Source of the DNA: Halobacillus karajensis
GTDB taxonomy: Bacteria > Bacillota > Bacilli > Bacillales > Halobacillaceae
Reading direction: 5' to 3'
NCBI RefSeq assembly: GCF_900108515.1
Contig: NZ_FNWW01000001.1
Span: forward strand, 930,001 to 994,000
Length of the DNA stretch: 64,000 bases
Part shown: positions 56,312-64,000 of the stretch, piece after piece
Layout of the letters: every line of letters begins with the position of its first letter
Position numbering within the stretch: position 1 is the stretch's first letter
The notes under the pieces: model-generated
What the model saw: only the letters and a program-made list of their open reading frames with translations
The model's database searches: none
Told to the model about the DNA's origin: nothing
Translations under genes and position numbers: made by a program

Positions 56312-57094
56312 ATGTATCAGGAAGAGCGCCTCATAGGCGTTATACAGTTCCTTAAAGAAAAACGGCGGATTTCTATCGATCAAATGTGTGAAATGTTTGA
56401 TATATCAAGGGATACAGCGAGAAGGGATTTAGTAAAATTAGAAGAACGGAAGGCGATTGTCCGGACACGCGGAGGTGCCATTTTACCGAGAACACATACA
56501 GCGATCCAGGACTACTCCAACCGTTTAAATACCGTCTCTTACGAGAAACAGCAGATTGGCAGTAAAGCAGCTTCCTTTATACGAGCAGGTGATAAGATCA
56601 TCTTGGACACATCAACGACCGTCCAGGCATGTGCCAATCAAATCCCTCCATTAGAGGTTACCGTCATAACGAATTCCATCCATCAAGCAGAGATTTTATC
56701 TAATCTTGAAAGCGTGTCCATTCAGCTTCTAGGGGGATATTTACAAAAGGAACACCAATTCCTCTATGGAGCCTCAGTCATTGAGAGATTGAAAAAATAT
56801 CATGTTGACCGAGCGTTTATCGGCGTTGTAGGAATTTCTGAAGCTGGATTAACGATTGCCCATGAAGAAGATGGGATGGTTAAACGAAATATGATCAAAC
56901 AAGCCGAACAAGTCATCGTACTGGCTGATCATACGAAATTCGGAGTGACCGAATTTTTCTCCTTTGCAGATCTTAATGATGTAGATGTTATCATTACCGA
57001 TCGTCTTCCTGATGAGGATTTCCGCCAATGTTTGAATGAGGCTAACGTTGATTTAATTGTCACTGAAGAGGAGGGACCGGGAATATGGACATAA
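56312..57094 (+). CDS. DeoR family transcriptional regulator
   Basis: 260 residues. N-terminal DeoR helix-turn-helix (RISIDQMCEMFDISRDTARRDLVKLEERKAIVRTRGGAI, about 18-56) and a DeoR sensor domain with sugar-phosphate isomerase-like fold (IILDTSTTVQACA, VITNS, FIGVVGISEAGLT, ADHTKFG). GGAGAATTCC region precedes the ATG. It overlaps the next gene by 10 bp. Probably responds to a sugar phosphate which the HAD enzyme dephosphorylates. Confidence 0.9.
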   Translation: MYQEERLIGVIQFLKEKRRISIDQMCEMFDISRDTARRDLVKLEERKAIVRTRGGAILPRTHTAIQDYSNRLNTVSYEKQQIGSKAASFIRAGDKIILDTSTTVQACANQIPPLEVTVITNSIHQAEILSNLESVSIQLLGGYLQKEHQFLYGASVIERLKKYHVDRAFIGVVGISEAGLTIAHEEDGMVKRNMIKQAEQVIVLADHTKFGVTEFFSFADLNDVDVIITDRLPDEDFRQCLNEANVDLIVTEEEGPGIWT

Positions 57095-57942
57095 TCGGAA
57101 TTGACTTGGATGGGACATTACTAAATGCCAAAAATCAAATCAGTGCTAAAAATATAGAAGCAATCCAGGCCGCACAGGCCCAGGGTGTAGAAGTGGTAAT
57201 CGCCACAGGCAGGGCAACGTTTGATGTACGGCACCTGTTCCGAAAATTCGACATTAAAACATGGGTCATTGGGGCAAATGGGGCGACCATCCACCGCCCA
57301 GATGGCAGCCTGTTTACATCAACCCCTATCAATAAAGAAGATGTGGAAACCACTTTATCATGGCTTGAAAAGGAAGGCTTCTATTATGAGGCGATTGATG
57401 ATCATTCCATTTTTACTCCCCAAAATGGAAGGGAGATTCTCCAGATTGAACTTGATCGCATACGAAGTGCAAACCCTGAGGCAAATCTTGCTGAACTCAA
57501 GAAAGCCGTGGAGAAGCAGTTCAGTCAAACCGGATTTTTGCAGATCGACTCATATAAAACAATCATGGAGTCAGGCCGGGATATTTACAACATCCTTGCT
57601 TTTTCCTTCCACCATGAAAAATTGAAAAAAGGATGGCTGACCTTCGAATCCTACCCAGCTCTCACTCTTGTAAGTTCGGCTGATCATAACTTTGAAATTG
57701 AACACAGACAGGCTTCGAAAGGAAAAGCGTTGGAGCATTTGGCCAGTCATCTTGATCTATCCCTATCCCGGACAGCGGTGATAGGGGATAGTTTAAATGA
57801 TTTATCGATGATCTCTGAAGCAGGTTACAGTGCTGCCATGGGGAATGCAAAGAAAGAAGTGAAAGATGCCTGTCTCTTTCAATCGAAGACCAATGATGAA
57901 GATGGCGTTGCGCATGCCATTTATCACTTTCTATCTCTTTAG
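57085..57942 (+). CDS. HAD superfamily Cof-type phosphatase
   Basis: 285 residues. HAD motif I GIDLDGTLL (Asp nucleophile at residue 6), motif II VIATGRA, C2B cap, motif III lysine (SKGKALEHL) and motif IV IGDSLNDLSMI. The ATG lies inside the end of the DeoR gene, so it is coupled. Cof-type enzymes act on sugar phosphates, FMN or other small phosphates. Substrate not known. Confidence 0.9.
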   Translation: MDIIGIDLDGTLLNAKNQISAKNIEAIQAAQAQGVEVVIATGRATFDVRHLFRKFDIKTWVIGANGATIHRPDGSLFTSTPINKEDVETTLSWLEKEGFYYEAIDDHSIFTPQNGREILQIELDRIRSANPEANLAELKKAVEKQFSQTGFLQIDSYKTIMESGRDIYNILAFSFHHEKLKKGWLTFESYPALTLVSSADHNFEIEHRQASKGKALEHLASHLDLSLSRTAVIGDSLNDLSMISEAGYSAAMGNAKKEVKDACLFQSKTNDEDGVAHAIYHFLSL

Positions 57943-57948
57943 GATCAT

Positions 57949-57990
57949 CCATCTCCCAGCGTGACTTTTCTGGAGGCGTGATGGGAGATG
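57949..57990. other. Hairpin after the HAD gene
   Basis: CATCTCCCA / TGGGAGATG with a long loop, 6 bp after the stop codon. It has no T-run and lies before the strong terminator at 58027; perhaps an mRNA 3' stabiliser. Confidence 0.35.
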
Positions 57991-58026
57991 ATGTATCATA
58001 GATCGCTTCAATTGAAGCGAACTTAT

Positions 58027-58066
58027 AATAAAGACGCCCGGACTTAAAGTCACGGGCGTCTTTATT
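58027..58066. terminator. Bidirectional terminator between HAD gene and dnaB
   Basis: A 14-bp perfect stem AATAAAGACGCCCG / CGGGCGTCTTTATT with 12-base loop and A/T-rich flanks, just beyond the dnaB stop. Confidence 0.88.
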
Positions 58067-58068
58067 AT

Positions 58069-59430
58069 TTAGGCTGGCGGCACATCAGCATCTGAGTACC
58101 GGTGATCCAAATCGACGAACTTATTATATTCTTTCACAAAGGCTAATTCAACGGTTCCCACCGGTCCATTACGCTGTTTAGCGAGAATAATTTCAATAAT
58201 GTTCTGGTTCTCGGATTCCTGATCATAGTAATCATCCCTATAGAGGAATCCTACAATATCAGCATCCTGCTCAATCGATCCGGATTCACGTAAGTCGGAC
58301 ATCATCGGACGCTTGTCTTGTCTCGATTCCACACCACGGGATAGCTGAGACAAAGCAATTAACGGGACATTTAATTCACGAGCTAACCCTTTTAAAGAAC
58401 GAGAAATTTCCGATACTTCCTGCTGACGGTTTTCCTTGGAGTTGGCATTCCCTTGAATCAACTGCAGATAGTCGATCAGAATCATACCAAGTCCATGTTC
58501 TTGCTTGAGCCGGCGGCATTTAGAACGGATTTCGCTGACCCGTATTCCCGGTGTATCGTCAATAAAGATTCCAGCGTTAGAGAGACTCCCCATCGCCATT
58601 GTCAGCTTGTTCCAGTCTTCTGTTTCCATTTGGCCCGTTCTGAGCCGCTGGGCGTCAATGTTCCCTTCTGCACAAATCATACGGGAAACAAGCTGGTCGG
58701 CTCCCATCTCCAAACTGAAGATCGCGACATTTTCATCTGTATGAACCGCGACATTTTGAGCAATATTCAAGGCAAAGGCGGTTTTCCCCATAGACGGACG
58801 AGCAGCGATAATGATCAGATCGTTCCTCTGGAAACCGGAGGTGATATGATCAAGGTCCCGGTACCCTGTTGGGATCCCAGTCGTATTTCCATCATTATGG
58901 TGCAATTGTTCGATATTATCATAAACGTCAATTAACACGTCTTTAATGCTTTTAAATGCACTGGAATTCTTTCTTTGGGAAACCTCGAGAATATCCTTTT
59001 CAGCAGAGTTCAGTACATCCTCTAAATCCTCTTCCTCTGCATACCCGCTCGTAACGATATTCGTCGCAGTCCGGATCAAACTCCTCAATGTCGACTTCTC
59101 ACTTACAATACTTGTGTAATACGATATATTAGCAGCCGTCGGAACGGAGTTTGCAATATCGGTTAAATAAGAAACCCCTCCCACTTCTTCTAATACTTGA
59201 TTATTGGAAAGCGCGGCCGTAACCGTAACGAGATCGATCGGCTCTCCCTTATCTGACAGCGTAAGCATCACTTCAAAAATACGCTGATGGCTCGCACGGT
59301 AGAAGTCTTCCGGAAGGAGATATTCTGCTGCTGTTGACATCGCTTCAGGTTCTAAAAAGACCGCACCAAGGACCGCCTGTTCCGCTTCTATATTATGGGG
59401 CGGGGTACGATCATTCCACATTTCACTCAC
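58069..59430 (-). CDS. dnaB: Replicative DNA helicase DnaB
   Basis: 453 residues from a GTG at 59430 preceded by GGAGGAAC; the longer frame to 59514 lacks a site. N-terminal DnaB domain (RTPPHNIEAEQAVLGAVFLEPEAM), linker, RecA-like domain with Walker A ARPSMGKT (about 208-215), IFSLEMGADQL, Walker B ILIDYLQLI and RESGSIEQDADIV. It unwinds DNA at forks. Called dnaC in Bacillus subtilis. It follows rplI, as there. Confidence 0.97.
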   Translation of the reverse strand: MSEMWNDRTPPHNIEAEQAVLGAVFLEPEAMSTAAEYLLPEDFYRASHQRIFEVMLTLSDKGEPIDLVTVTAALSNNQVLEEVGGVSYLTDIANSVPTAANISYYTSIVSEKSTLRSLIRTATNIVTSGYAEEEDLEDVLNSAEKDILEVSQRKNSSAFKSIKDVLIDVYDNIEQLHHNDGNTTGIPTGYRDLDHITSGFQRNDLIIIAARPSMGKTAFALNIAQNVAVHTDENVAIFSLEMGADQLVSRMICAEGNIDAQRLRTGQMETEDWNKLTMAMGSLSNAGIFIDDTPGIRVSEIRSKCRRLKQEHGLGMILIDYLQLIQGNANSKENRQQEVSEISRSLKGLARELNVPLIALSQLSRGVESRQDKRPMMSDLRESGSIEQDADIVGFLYRDDYYDQESENQNIIEIILAKQRNGPVGTVELAFVKEYNKFVDLDHRYSDADVPPA

Positions 59431-59567
59431 TGTTGTTCCTCCTCTGAATCCAAAGCGCGATGGCCCACCAATCGCAAAATAATCGAACTTGTCCATTACG
59501 ATTATTCTATACACCCTCCCTTTTTCTTATCAAAAAAATGGGGGGTCAGGCCAGGTACACAAAACAG

Positions 59568-59602
59568 AAGCGCCCTAGCTCCAAAAAATGGATGGGGCGC
59601 TT
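59568..59602 (-). terminator. Possible terminator between rplI and dnaB
   Basis: AAGCGCCC / GGGCGCTT with a 19-base loop, followed by CTGTTTTG on the minus strand. Weak; readthrough into dnaB is likely. Confidence 0.4.
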
Positions 59603-59615
59603 GACCATTAGAGAC

Positions 59616-60062
59616 TTACTTTTCTTGAACGTGAACTTTTATGGTACCTGTGACCTCAGGGTGAAGTTTCACAGGAACGTTTGTATAGCCCAGCGTTCGA
59701 ATCGGGTCATCCAGCTCGATCTTGCGTTTATCAATTTTAATATCGTGACCCTTTTTCAACTGTTCAGCGATCTGCTTGCTCGTAATGGAACCAAAGAGAC
59801 GTCCGTTGTCTCCTGACTTCGCTGTCAGCTTCACTTCAAGATCGGAAAGGGTCTCTTTCAGACGTTTGGCTTCTTCGACTTCCTCTTGTGCCCTTTGCGC
59901 CTGCTTAGCGTCTTTCGCTTTTTGAGCCTGCACATTCCCTTTGGTCGCTTCTACAGCCAGATTATTTTTCAAAAGGTAATTTCGCGCATATCCATCGTTC
60001 ACATCTTTGATTTCGCCTTTTTTACCTTTTCCTTTTACATCTGCTTTAAAAATCACTTTCAT
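59616..60062 (-). CDS. rplI: 50S ribosomal protein L9
   Basis: 148 residues. N-terminal L9 domain [40 protein letters not shown], long connecting helix (about 45-80), C-terminal rRNA-binding domain ([17 protein letters not shown]). ATG overlaps the gdpP stop by 4 bp. Confidence 0.98.
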   Translation of the reverse strand: MKVIFKADVKGKGKKGEIKDVNDGYARNYLLKNNLAVEATKGNVQAQKAKDAKQAQRAQEEVEEAKRLKETLSDLEVKLTAKSGDNGRLFGSITSKQIAEQLKKGHDIKIDKRKIELDDPIRTLGYTNVPVKLHPEVTGTIKVHVQEK

Positions 60063-62032
60063 TCTGTGTCTCCCCCTTCAAAATACTCGTCAATTATATC
60101 TTGCAACAATGCTCGCGCATCTTCAATCGTTGTATCTTCTAACTGGGTGGCCGCATTGGTTAGATGTCCGCCCCCATTCATTTTCTCCATGATGACTTGA
60201 ACGTTGATATCCCCGAGAGACCGGGCACTGATTCCAATTCTTCCATCACTCCGTTCGGAGATGACGAAGGAGGAAACAATGCCGCTCATTGTTAACAACG
60301 TATCTGCTGCCTGGGCTATGATCACTGGGCCATAAGTTTCCCCAGGGTCCCCGGCAGAAATAGCAATGCCATCACGGTAGATGGATGCACGTTCAATCAA
60401 TTTACTTCTGCGCACATAGACATCCAGGTCTTCTTTCATAAACTTCTGAACTTGTACAGTATCTGCACCTTTGGATCGTAAATAAGAAGCAGCATCAAAT
60501 GTCCTTGATCCCGTTCTAAGGGTGAAACTTTTTGTATCAACGATAATCCCTGCTAACAAAGCGGTCGATTCGAGCATGGATAATTTCAGTTTCTTCGGTT
60601 GGTATTCAAGTAGTTCTGTTACGAGTTCCGCCGTTGAGGATGCATAAGGCTCCATGTAAACAAGCGTTGGATCTGAAATGAATTCCTCCGCCCGTCTATG
60701 GTGGTCAATGACCACAACATGTTCGGTCTTGGATAAGAGTTTCTCCTCGATGACCATCGATGGTTTATGGGTATCTACGACAACGAGCAGCGTTTCATTT
60801 GTCACCATTTCCATAGCATCTTCAGGCGGAATGAAATAGTCCCATAGATCTTCGTCTTTTTCAATTTCCTCAACCATTCGCTGTACACCCGTATCAATAT
60901 CATCTGGATCCAGCACAATAGCTGCTTTCTTGTCATTGGCCTGGGCAATTTTCAAAATCCCGATCGAGGCGCCGACCGAATCCATGTCCGGCGATTTGTG
61001 CCCCATAATGAGAACTCTTTCGCTTTCTTGGACTAATTCTTTCATAGCGTGGGAAATGACACGGGCACGCACCCGGGTCCTTTTTTCCATTGGGTTAGTT
61101 TTGCCTCCATAAAAACGGACTTTCCCTGAATCGTCCTTAATGGCCACCTGATCTCCTCCCCGGCCGAGAGCGAGATCCAAGCTTGATTGGGCCAGCTCTC
61201 CCAGTTCAGGAAGGCTGACCGGGCCAACACCAATCCCGAAGCTTAAGGTCAACGGGACATTTTGATCCGTAATTAATTCCCTGACATCATCAAGGATTTC
61301 AAACTTCGCCTTTTCCAAAGTATAAAGAATTTCTTGATTCATGACGGCTATGAACCGTTCTTGTGACGTCCGCTTCAAGTAAATACCATAATCGCCCGCC
61401 CATTTATTCAAAATGGAAGTTACTTGAGAGTTGATATGGCTTTTGGCAGTATCATCCATCCCCTGGGTGATTTCTTCATAATTATCAAGAAAAATGATAG
61501 AGAGGACGGTCTGTTCGTTTTCATATCGGTTATGAATCTCTGTCTGCTTTGTCCGGTCAAATAAATACAGCAGACGTTCATCTCTCTTGATAATCGTTTG
61601 AAATTTGTACCCTTTGATCGTAATCCATACTTCGTCTTCTTCATCTTTTACAGCAGGGATTAATTGGTCAGACAGTTGTTTCAGGGATTCGCCGACAACG
61701 GTATCCTCTTCTGTAAACTTATTCATATAGGGGTTAGCCCACTCGACCATATAATTCTCACTGTAAAGGACAATTCCTATGGGCATTTCCAACAAGGCCT
61801 CTTCGCCGACCTTCTTCACCCTGTAGGAAAGAGTGGAAATATATTCTTCTGTCTCACTAATCATGTTTTGTTCTGTACGGACGCTGTAGAAAATAGACGC
61901 CGCTAAAAACAACGTCATCATCAATCCAAGTGTCCATTGATAATACCAGATGAAACTGAGCAGGATAAGCGAGATCAAATAAATGATCCACAAGTGTCCG
62001 CTCATTGTTGGCTTTTTAAAAAAATTCGGCAT
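60059..62032 (-). CDS. gdpP: c-di-AMP phosphodiesterase GdpP
   Basis: 657 residues: two membrane segments (about 12-55), degenerate PAS (about 80-150), degenerate GGDEF (about 170-300) and DHH/DHHA1 phosphodiesterase (about 335-657) with [18 protein letters not shown] and IDHHRR metal motifs and a C-terminal GGGHLTNAA. It lowers cyclic di-AMP, which controls potassium, osmotic balance and wall stress. Sits between the DUF2232 gene and rplI as in Bacillus (yybT). Confidence 0.96.
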   Translation of the reverse strand: MPNFFKKPTMSGHLWIIYLISLILLSFIWYYQWTLGLMMTLFLAASIFYSVRTEQNMISETEEYISTLSYRVKKVGEEALLEMPIGIVLYSENYMVEWANPYMNKFTEEDTVVGESLKQLSDQLIPAVKDEEDEVWITIKGYKFQTIIKRDERLLYLFDRTKQTEIHNRYENEQTVLSIIFLDNYEEITQGMDDTAKSHINSQVTSILNKWAGDYGIYLKRTSQERFIAVMNQEILYTLEKAKFEILDDVRELITDQNVPLTLSFGIGVGPVSLPELGELAQSSLDLALGRGGDQVAIKDDSGKVRFYGGKTNPMEKRTRVRARVISHAMKELVQESERVLIMGHKSPDMDSVGASIGILKIAQANDKKAAIVLDPDDIDTGVQRMVEEIEKDEDLWDYFIPPEDAMEMVTNETLLVVVDTHKPSMVIEEKLLSKTEHVVVIDHHRRAEEFISDPTLVYMEPYASSTAELVTELLEYQPKKLKLSMLESTALLAGIIVDTKSFTLRTGSRTFDAASYLRSKGADTVQVQKFMKEDLDVYVRRSKLIERASIYRDGIAISAGDPGETYGPVIIAQAADTLLTMSGIVSSFVISERSDGRIGISARSLGDINVQVIMEKMNGGGHLTNAATQLEDTTIEDARALLQDIIDEYFEGGDTE

Positions 62033-62064
62033 TGCATTCAGCTCCTACCATCTTCTGCGAGCTA

Positions 62065-63015
62065 TCATTCTTTCTTCTCTTCCACACGTTCCCTCATTGG
62101 AAACCCTATATCAATTATACCTATAATTCTTACAAGATACATTACTATTTGCGGAAGAATCATGGAAAATATAACCACGAGAACCGGAATAACTTTTGAC
62201 CATTTTTTCTTCCATGCATAAAAGAAAACGAAAGAGAACCCTTGCAAGACTAAAAGCGTTCCTGTCAGGATGAAAACATTAACGGCTGCCAAATAGAGCA
62301 ACCCATCTCCACCCACCGTGACATAATTCAAAATCATCGCGACAAAGTAATACCATAGTATTGATGTCGGCAGTTTGAAGTTCTTAAAATCTGTGAATTT
62401 CAATGATTGATTTTCAACCCGGTTAATCAATTTGTACGTGAGCCATTGACTGATAAACGCCATAAACACACCGGCAATAGCTAATATGCTTGGGATAATG
62501 TCCGGAATGAATGCAATTAACTCTCGGAAAGCGTCGATTTCCTGTTGGATCTCTTCTCCGCCCATGAGTCCTGAGAACATGCTTTCAAAAATGGAAAAGC
62601 CTTGTTCCATGCTATTATTCAATTCTTCCATCCATTGAACATTGAATAACACCTGTGTCAAAAGGAAGATACTCAAAAGTCCAATACTGAATCCAACTGC
62701 TCCAATAGCAAGTGTTTCATAAGGAGATCTCTGTTTATGCATTGAACCGCCTAAAAAGAGACCACCGACTCCAGCAAGTATTGTAACAGGAAGAGAAAAA
62801 ACAGTAGCAAAGATGAAAGTAAACACCAATGCACCAATAAACATCAGCACACCAGGCTTCCAACCATAACGGTAACTATAGAAAACGAAGGGAACGGGTA
62901 AGATTAGTAATAAAACCGACCCGATGATTCCCGGCATAAAAATAATTACCAATAACAATAGCAGATATATGCCGGTCATTAAAGCCCCTTCCGTTAACCT
63001 TTTCGTATCATTCAT
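62065..63015 (-). CDS. yybS: DUF2232 (YybS-like) membrane protein
   Basis: 316 residues with about eight membrane segments. Starts MNDTKRLTEGALMTGIYLLLLLVIIF, typical of the YybS/DUF2232 family, and lies upstream of gdpP and rplI as in Bacillus. The family resembles energy-coupling S-components, but its role is unknown. Symbol from synteny. Confidence 0.88.
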   Translation of the reverse strand: MNDTKRLTEGALMTGIYLLLLLVIIFMPGIIGSVLLLILPVPFVFYSYRYGWKPGVLMFIGALVFTFIFATVFSLPVTILAGVGGLFLGGSMHKQRSPYETLAIGAVGFSIGLLSIFLLTQVLFNVQWMEELNNSMEQGFSIFESMFSGLMGGEEIQQEIDAFRELIAFIPDIIPSILAIAGVFMAFISQWLTYKLINRVENQSLKFTDFKNFKLPTSILWYYFVAMILNYVTVGGDGLLYLAAVNVFILTGTLLVLQGFSFVFFYAWKKKWSKVIPVLVVIFSMILPQIVMYLVRIIGIIDIGFPMRERVEEKKE

Positions 63016-63182
63016 AATCGATTACGCACCTCTATTTCTTTCGTGCTTGTTCTAACCTCCCTATTTTAACATATCCCCCCTTCCAACTTCTCGTCTCACC
63101 TCACATCTTCCCTCCGTTTTCTCTTGGTTATTTTTTTTAATGTTTGATATGATGAATGAAATTCGATAGAGGAGGACCGCAC

Positions 63183-63998
63183 ATGCGTACAGATTATCAT
63201 GTTCATATGGCTGAAACCGGAAACCTTGATGTCGACTATCTACGAACTTACATAAAAAAAGCGAAAGACGAAGGAATTGAAGAATTAGGCATATCTGAAC
63301 ATGCATATTTTTTCCAAGAAACCCGTGACATACTTTCAAACCCGTGGGTCGAGAACCGCCGGACCCTCGATTTTGAAACGTATCAGAAACTGTTTGATCA
63401 AGCAGCAGAAGAAGGACTCTCGATAAAAATGGGCATAGAAATGGACTATATGCCAGGAAAAGAGGAAGAAATGGCCACCTTCATAACGAGACACCCGTTT
63501 GACTATGTCATCGGCTCTGTCCACTGGATTGATGAATGGGGCATCGACCTTGCCATTTACCGAGATGAATATGAAAAACGCGACCTGAAAGAAGTATACC
63601 GTCAATATTTTGATCGTGTAGTGACATTGGCCGAATCAGGATTGTTTGACTTTGTCGGCCATATTGATGTCATTAAAGTATTCGGTTATAAACCGGATGA
63701 CGAAGAATTTCTCAAGGAACAATACAAACGGGCGGCCAAGGCGCTCGCCAGTACCGATACATGTATAGAAATTAGTACCGCAGGATTACGGAAACCTGTC
63801 GGCGAGCTTTATCCAGACCCTATCCTCCTGCAAATGTGCAAAGACGAAGGAGTTGGAATCGTTCTCTGTTCCGATGCCCACAAACCAGATCATATTGGCT
63901 ACCGCTACGAAGAGGCCATTGATCTGGCCAAGTCAGTCGGCTACACAGAGGTCTATACATTCACCAAACGCCAGAAAGAGATTCACCCAATTGGATAA
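63183..63998 (+). CDS. PHP-domain phosphoesterase, histidinol-phosphatase (HisK) type
   Basis: 271 residues from the ATG at 63183 (GGAGGACC upstream; the frame runs back to 63156). Metal motifs: DYHVHMAE (HxH, residues 4-11), ISEHAYF, the glutamate in GIEMDY, IGSVHWID, HIDVI and SDAHKPDHIG. This matches class III histidinol-phosphatases, but no other his genes are in sight and the PHP family is broad, so a different phosphoester is possible. Confidence 0.85.
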   Translation: MRTDYHVHMAETGNLDVDYLRTYIKKAKDEGIEELGISEHAYFFQETRDILSNPWVENRRTLDFETYQKLFDQAAEEGLSIKMGIEMDYMPGKEEEMATFITRHPFDYVIGSVHWIDEWGIDLAIYRDEYEKRDLKEVYRQYFDRVVTLAESGLFDFVGHIDVIKVFGYKPDDEEFLKEQYKRAAKALASTDTCIEISTAGLRKPVGELYPDPILLQMCKDEGVGIVLCSDAHKPDHIGYRYEEAIDLAKSVGYTEVYTFTKRQKEIHPIG

Positions 63999-64000
63999 AA

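Overview
The window looks like the chromosome of a low-to-moderate GC, Gram-positive member of the Bacillaceae, most like the halophilic/marine genera around Halobacillus. This rests on gene content and order: the walR-walK-walH-walI-walJ-htrA block, purA, dnaB, rplI, gdpP and rlmH as in Bacillus, together with lutABC, a Bacillus-like scoAB ketone-body operon, strong AGGAGG ribosome sites and GTG/TTG starts. Two parS-like sites and a dense cluster of DnaA boxes place the right half close to the replication origin, but dnaA and dnaN are not here.

Layout. (1) 1-6.1 kb: a minus-strand sugar-acid cluster with mannonate dehydratase (cut by the window edge), a zinc dehydrogenase, a TRAP transporter and an Ldh-family dehydrogenase, behind a control region with a perfect LacI-type palindrome and a cre-like site. 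(2) 6.2-16.6 kb: an MFS/TetR pair with twin operators, malate:quinone oxidoreductase, an XRE regulator, lrgAB, an unknown lipoprotein, and a two-component system divergent from two small unknown membrane proteins. (3) 16.6-21.5 kb: a visibly AT-richer segment with a second two-component system divergent from a two-gene ABC transporter, probably acquired. (4) 21.5-28.4 kb: L-lactate use (permease, lutABC, FadR-type regulator) and a tRNA-dihydrouridine synthase. (5) 28.5-36.8 kb: a formaldehyde-dehydrogenase-like enzyme, rlmH, and a 3-hydroxybutyrate/acetoacetate operon with a sigma-54 promoter and a sigma-54 activator; both the activator and the thiolase carry a one-base frameshift. (6) 36.9-43.9 kb: a membrane metalloprotease, a NUDIX protein carrying a parS site, a secreted nuclease, threonine aldolase, a sodium:alanine symporter, then about 900 bp without genes holding the DnaA-box cluster. 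(7) 43.9-52.6 kb: htrA-type protease, the wal operon and a G5/M23 cell-wall hydrolase. (8) 52.9-64 kb: tRNA-Phe and tRNA-Asp, a small exported protein, a LOG-family enzyme with a second parS-like site at its start codon, purA with paired PurBoxes, a DeoR regulator/HAD phosphatase pair, dnaB, rplI, gdpP, a DUF2232-type membrane protein and a PHP phosphoesterase.

The most interesting signals lie between or across genes: the parS sites, the DnaA boxes, a family of near-identical intergenic hairpins, the frameshifts in the ketone-body system, a lactate permease without a conventional start codon, an 18-bp perfect hairpin ahead of walR, and a two-component/small-membrane-protein module with no function I can name. 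All assignments come from reading the sequence; no database search was made.
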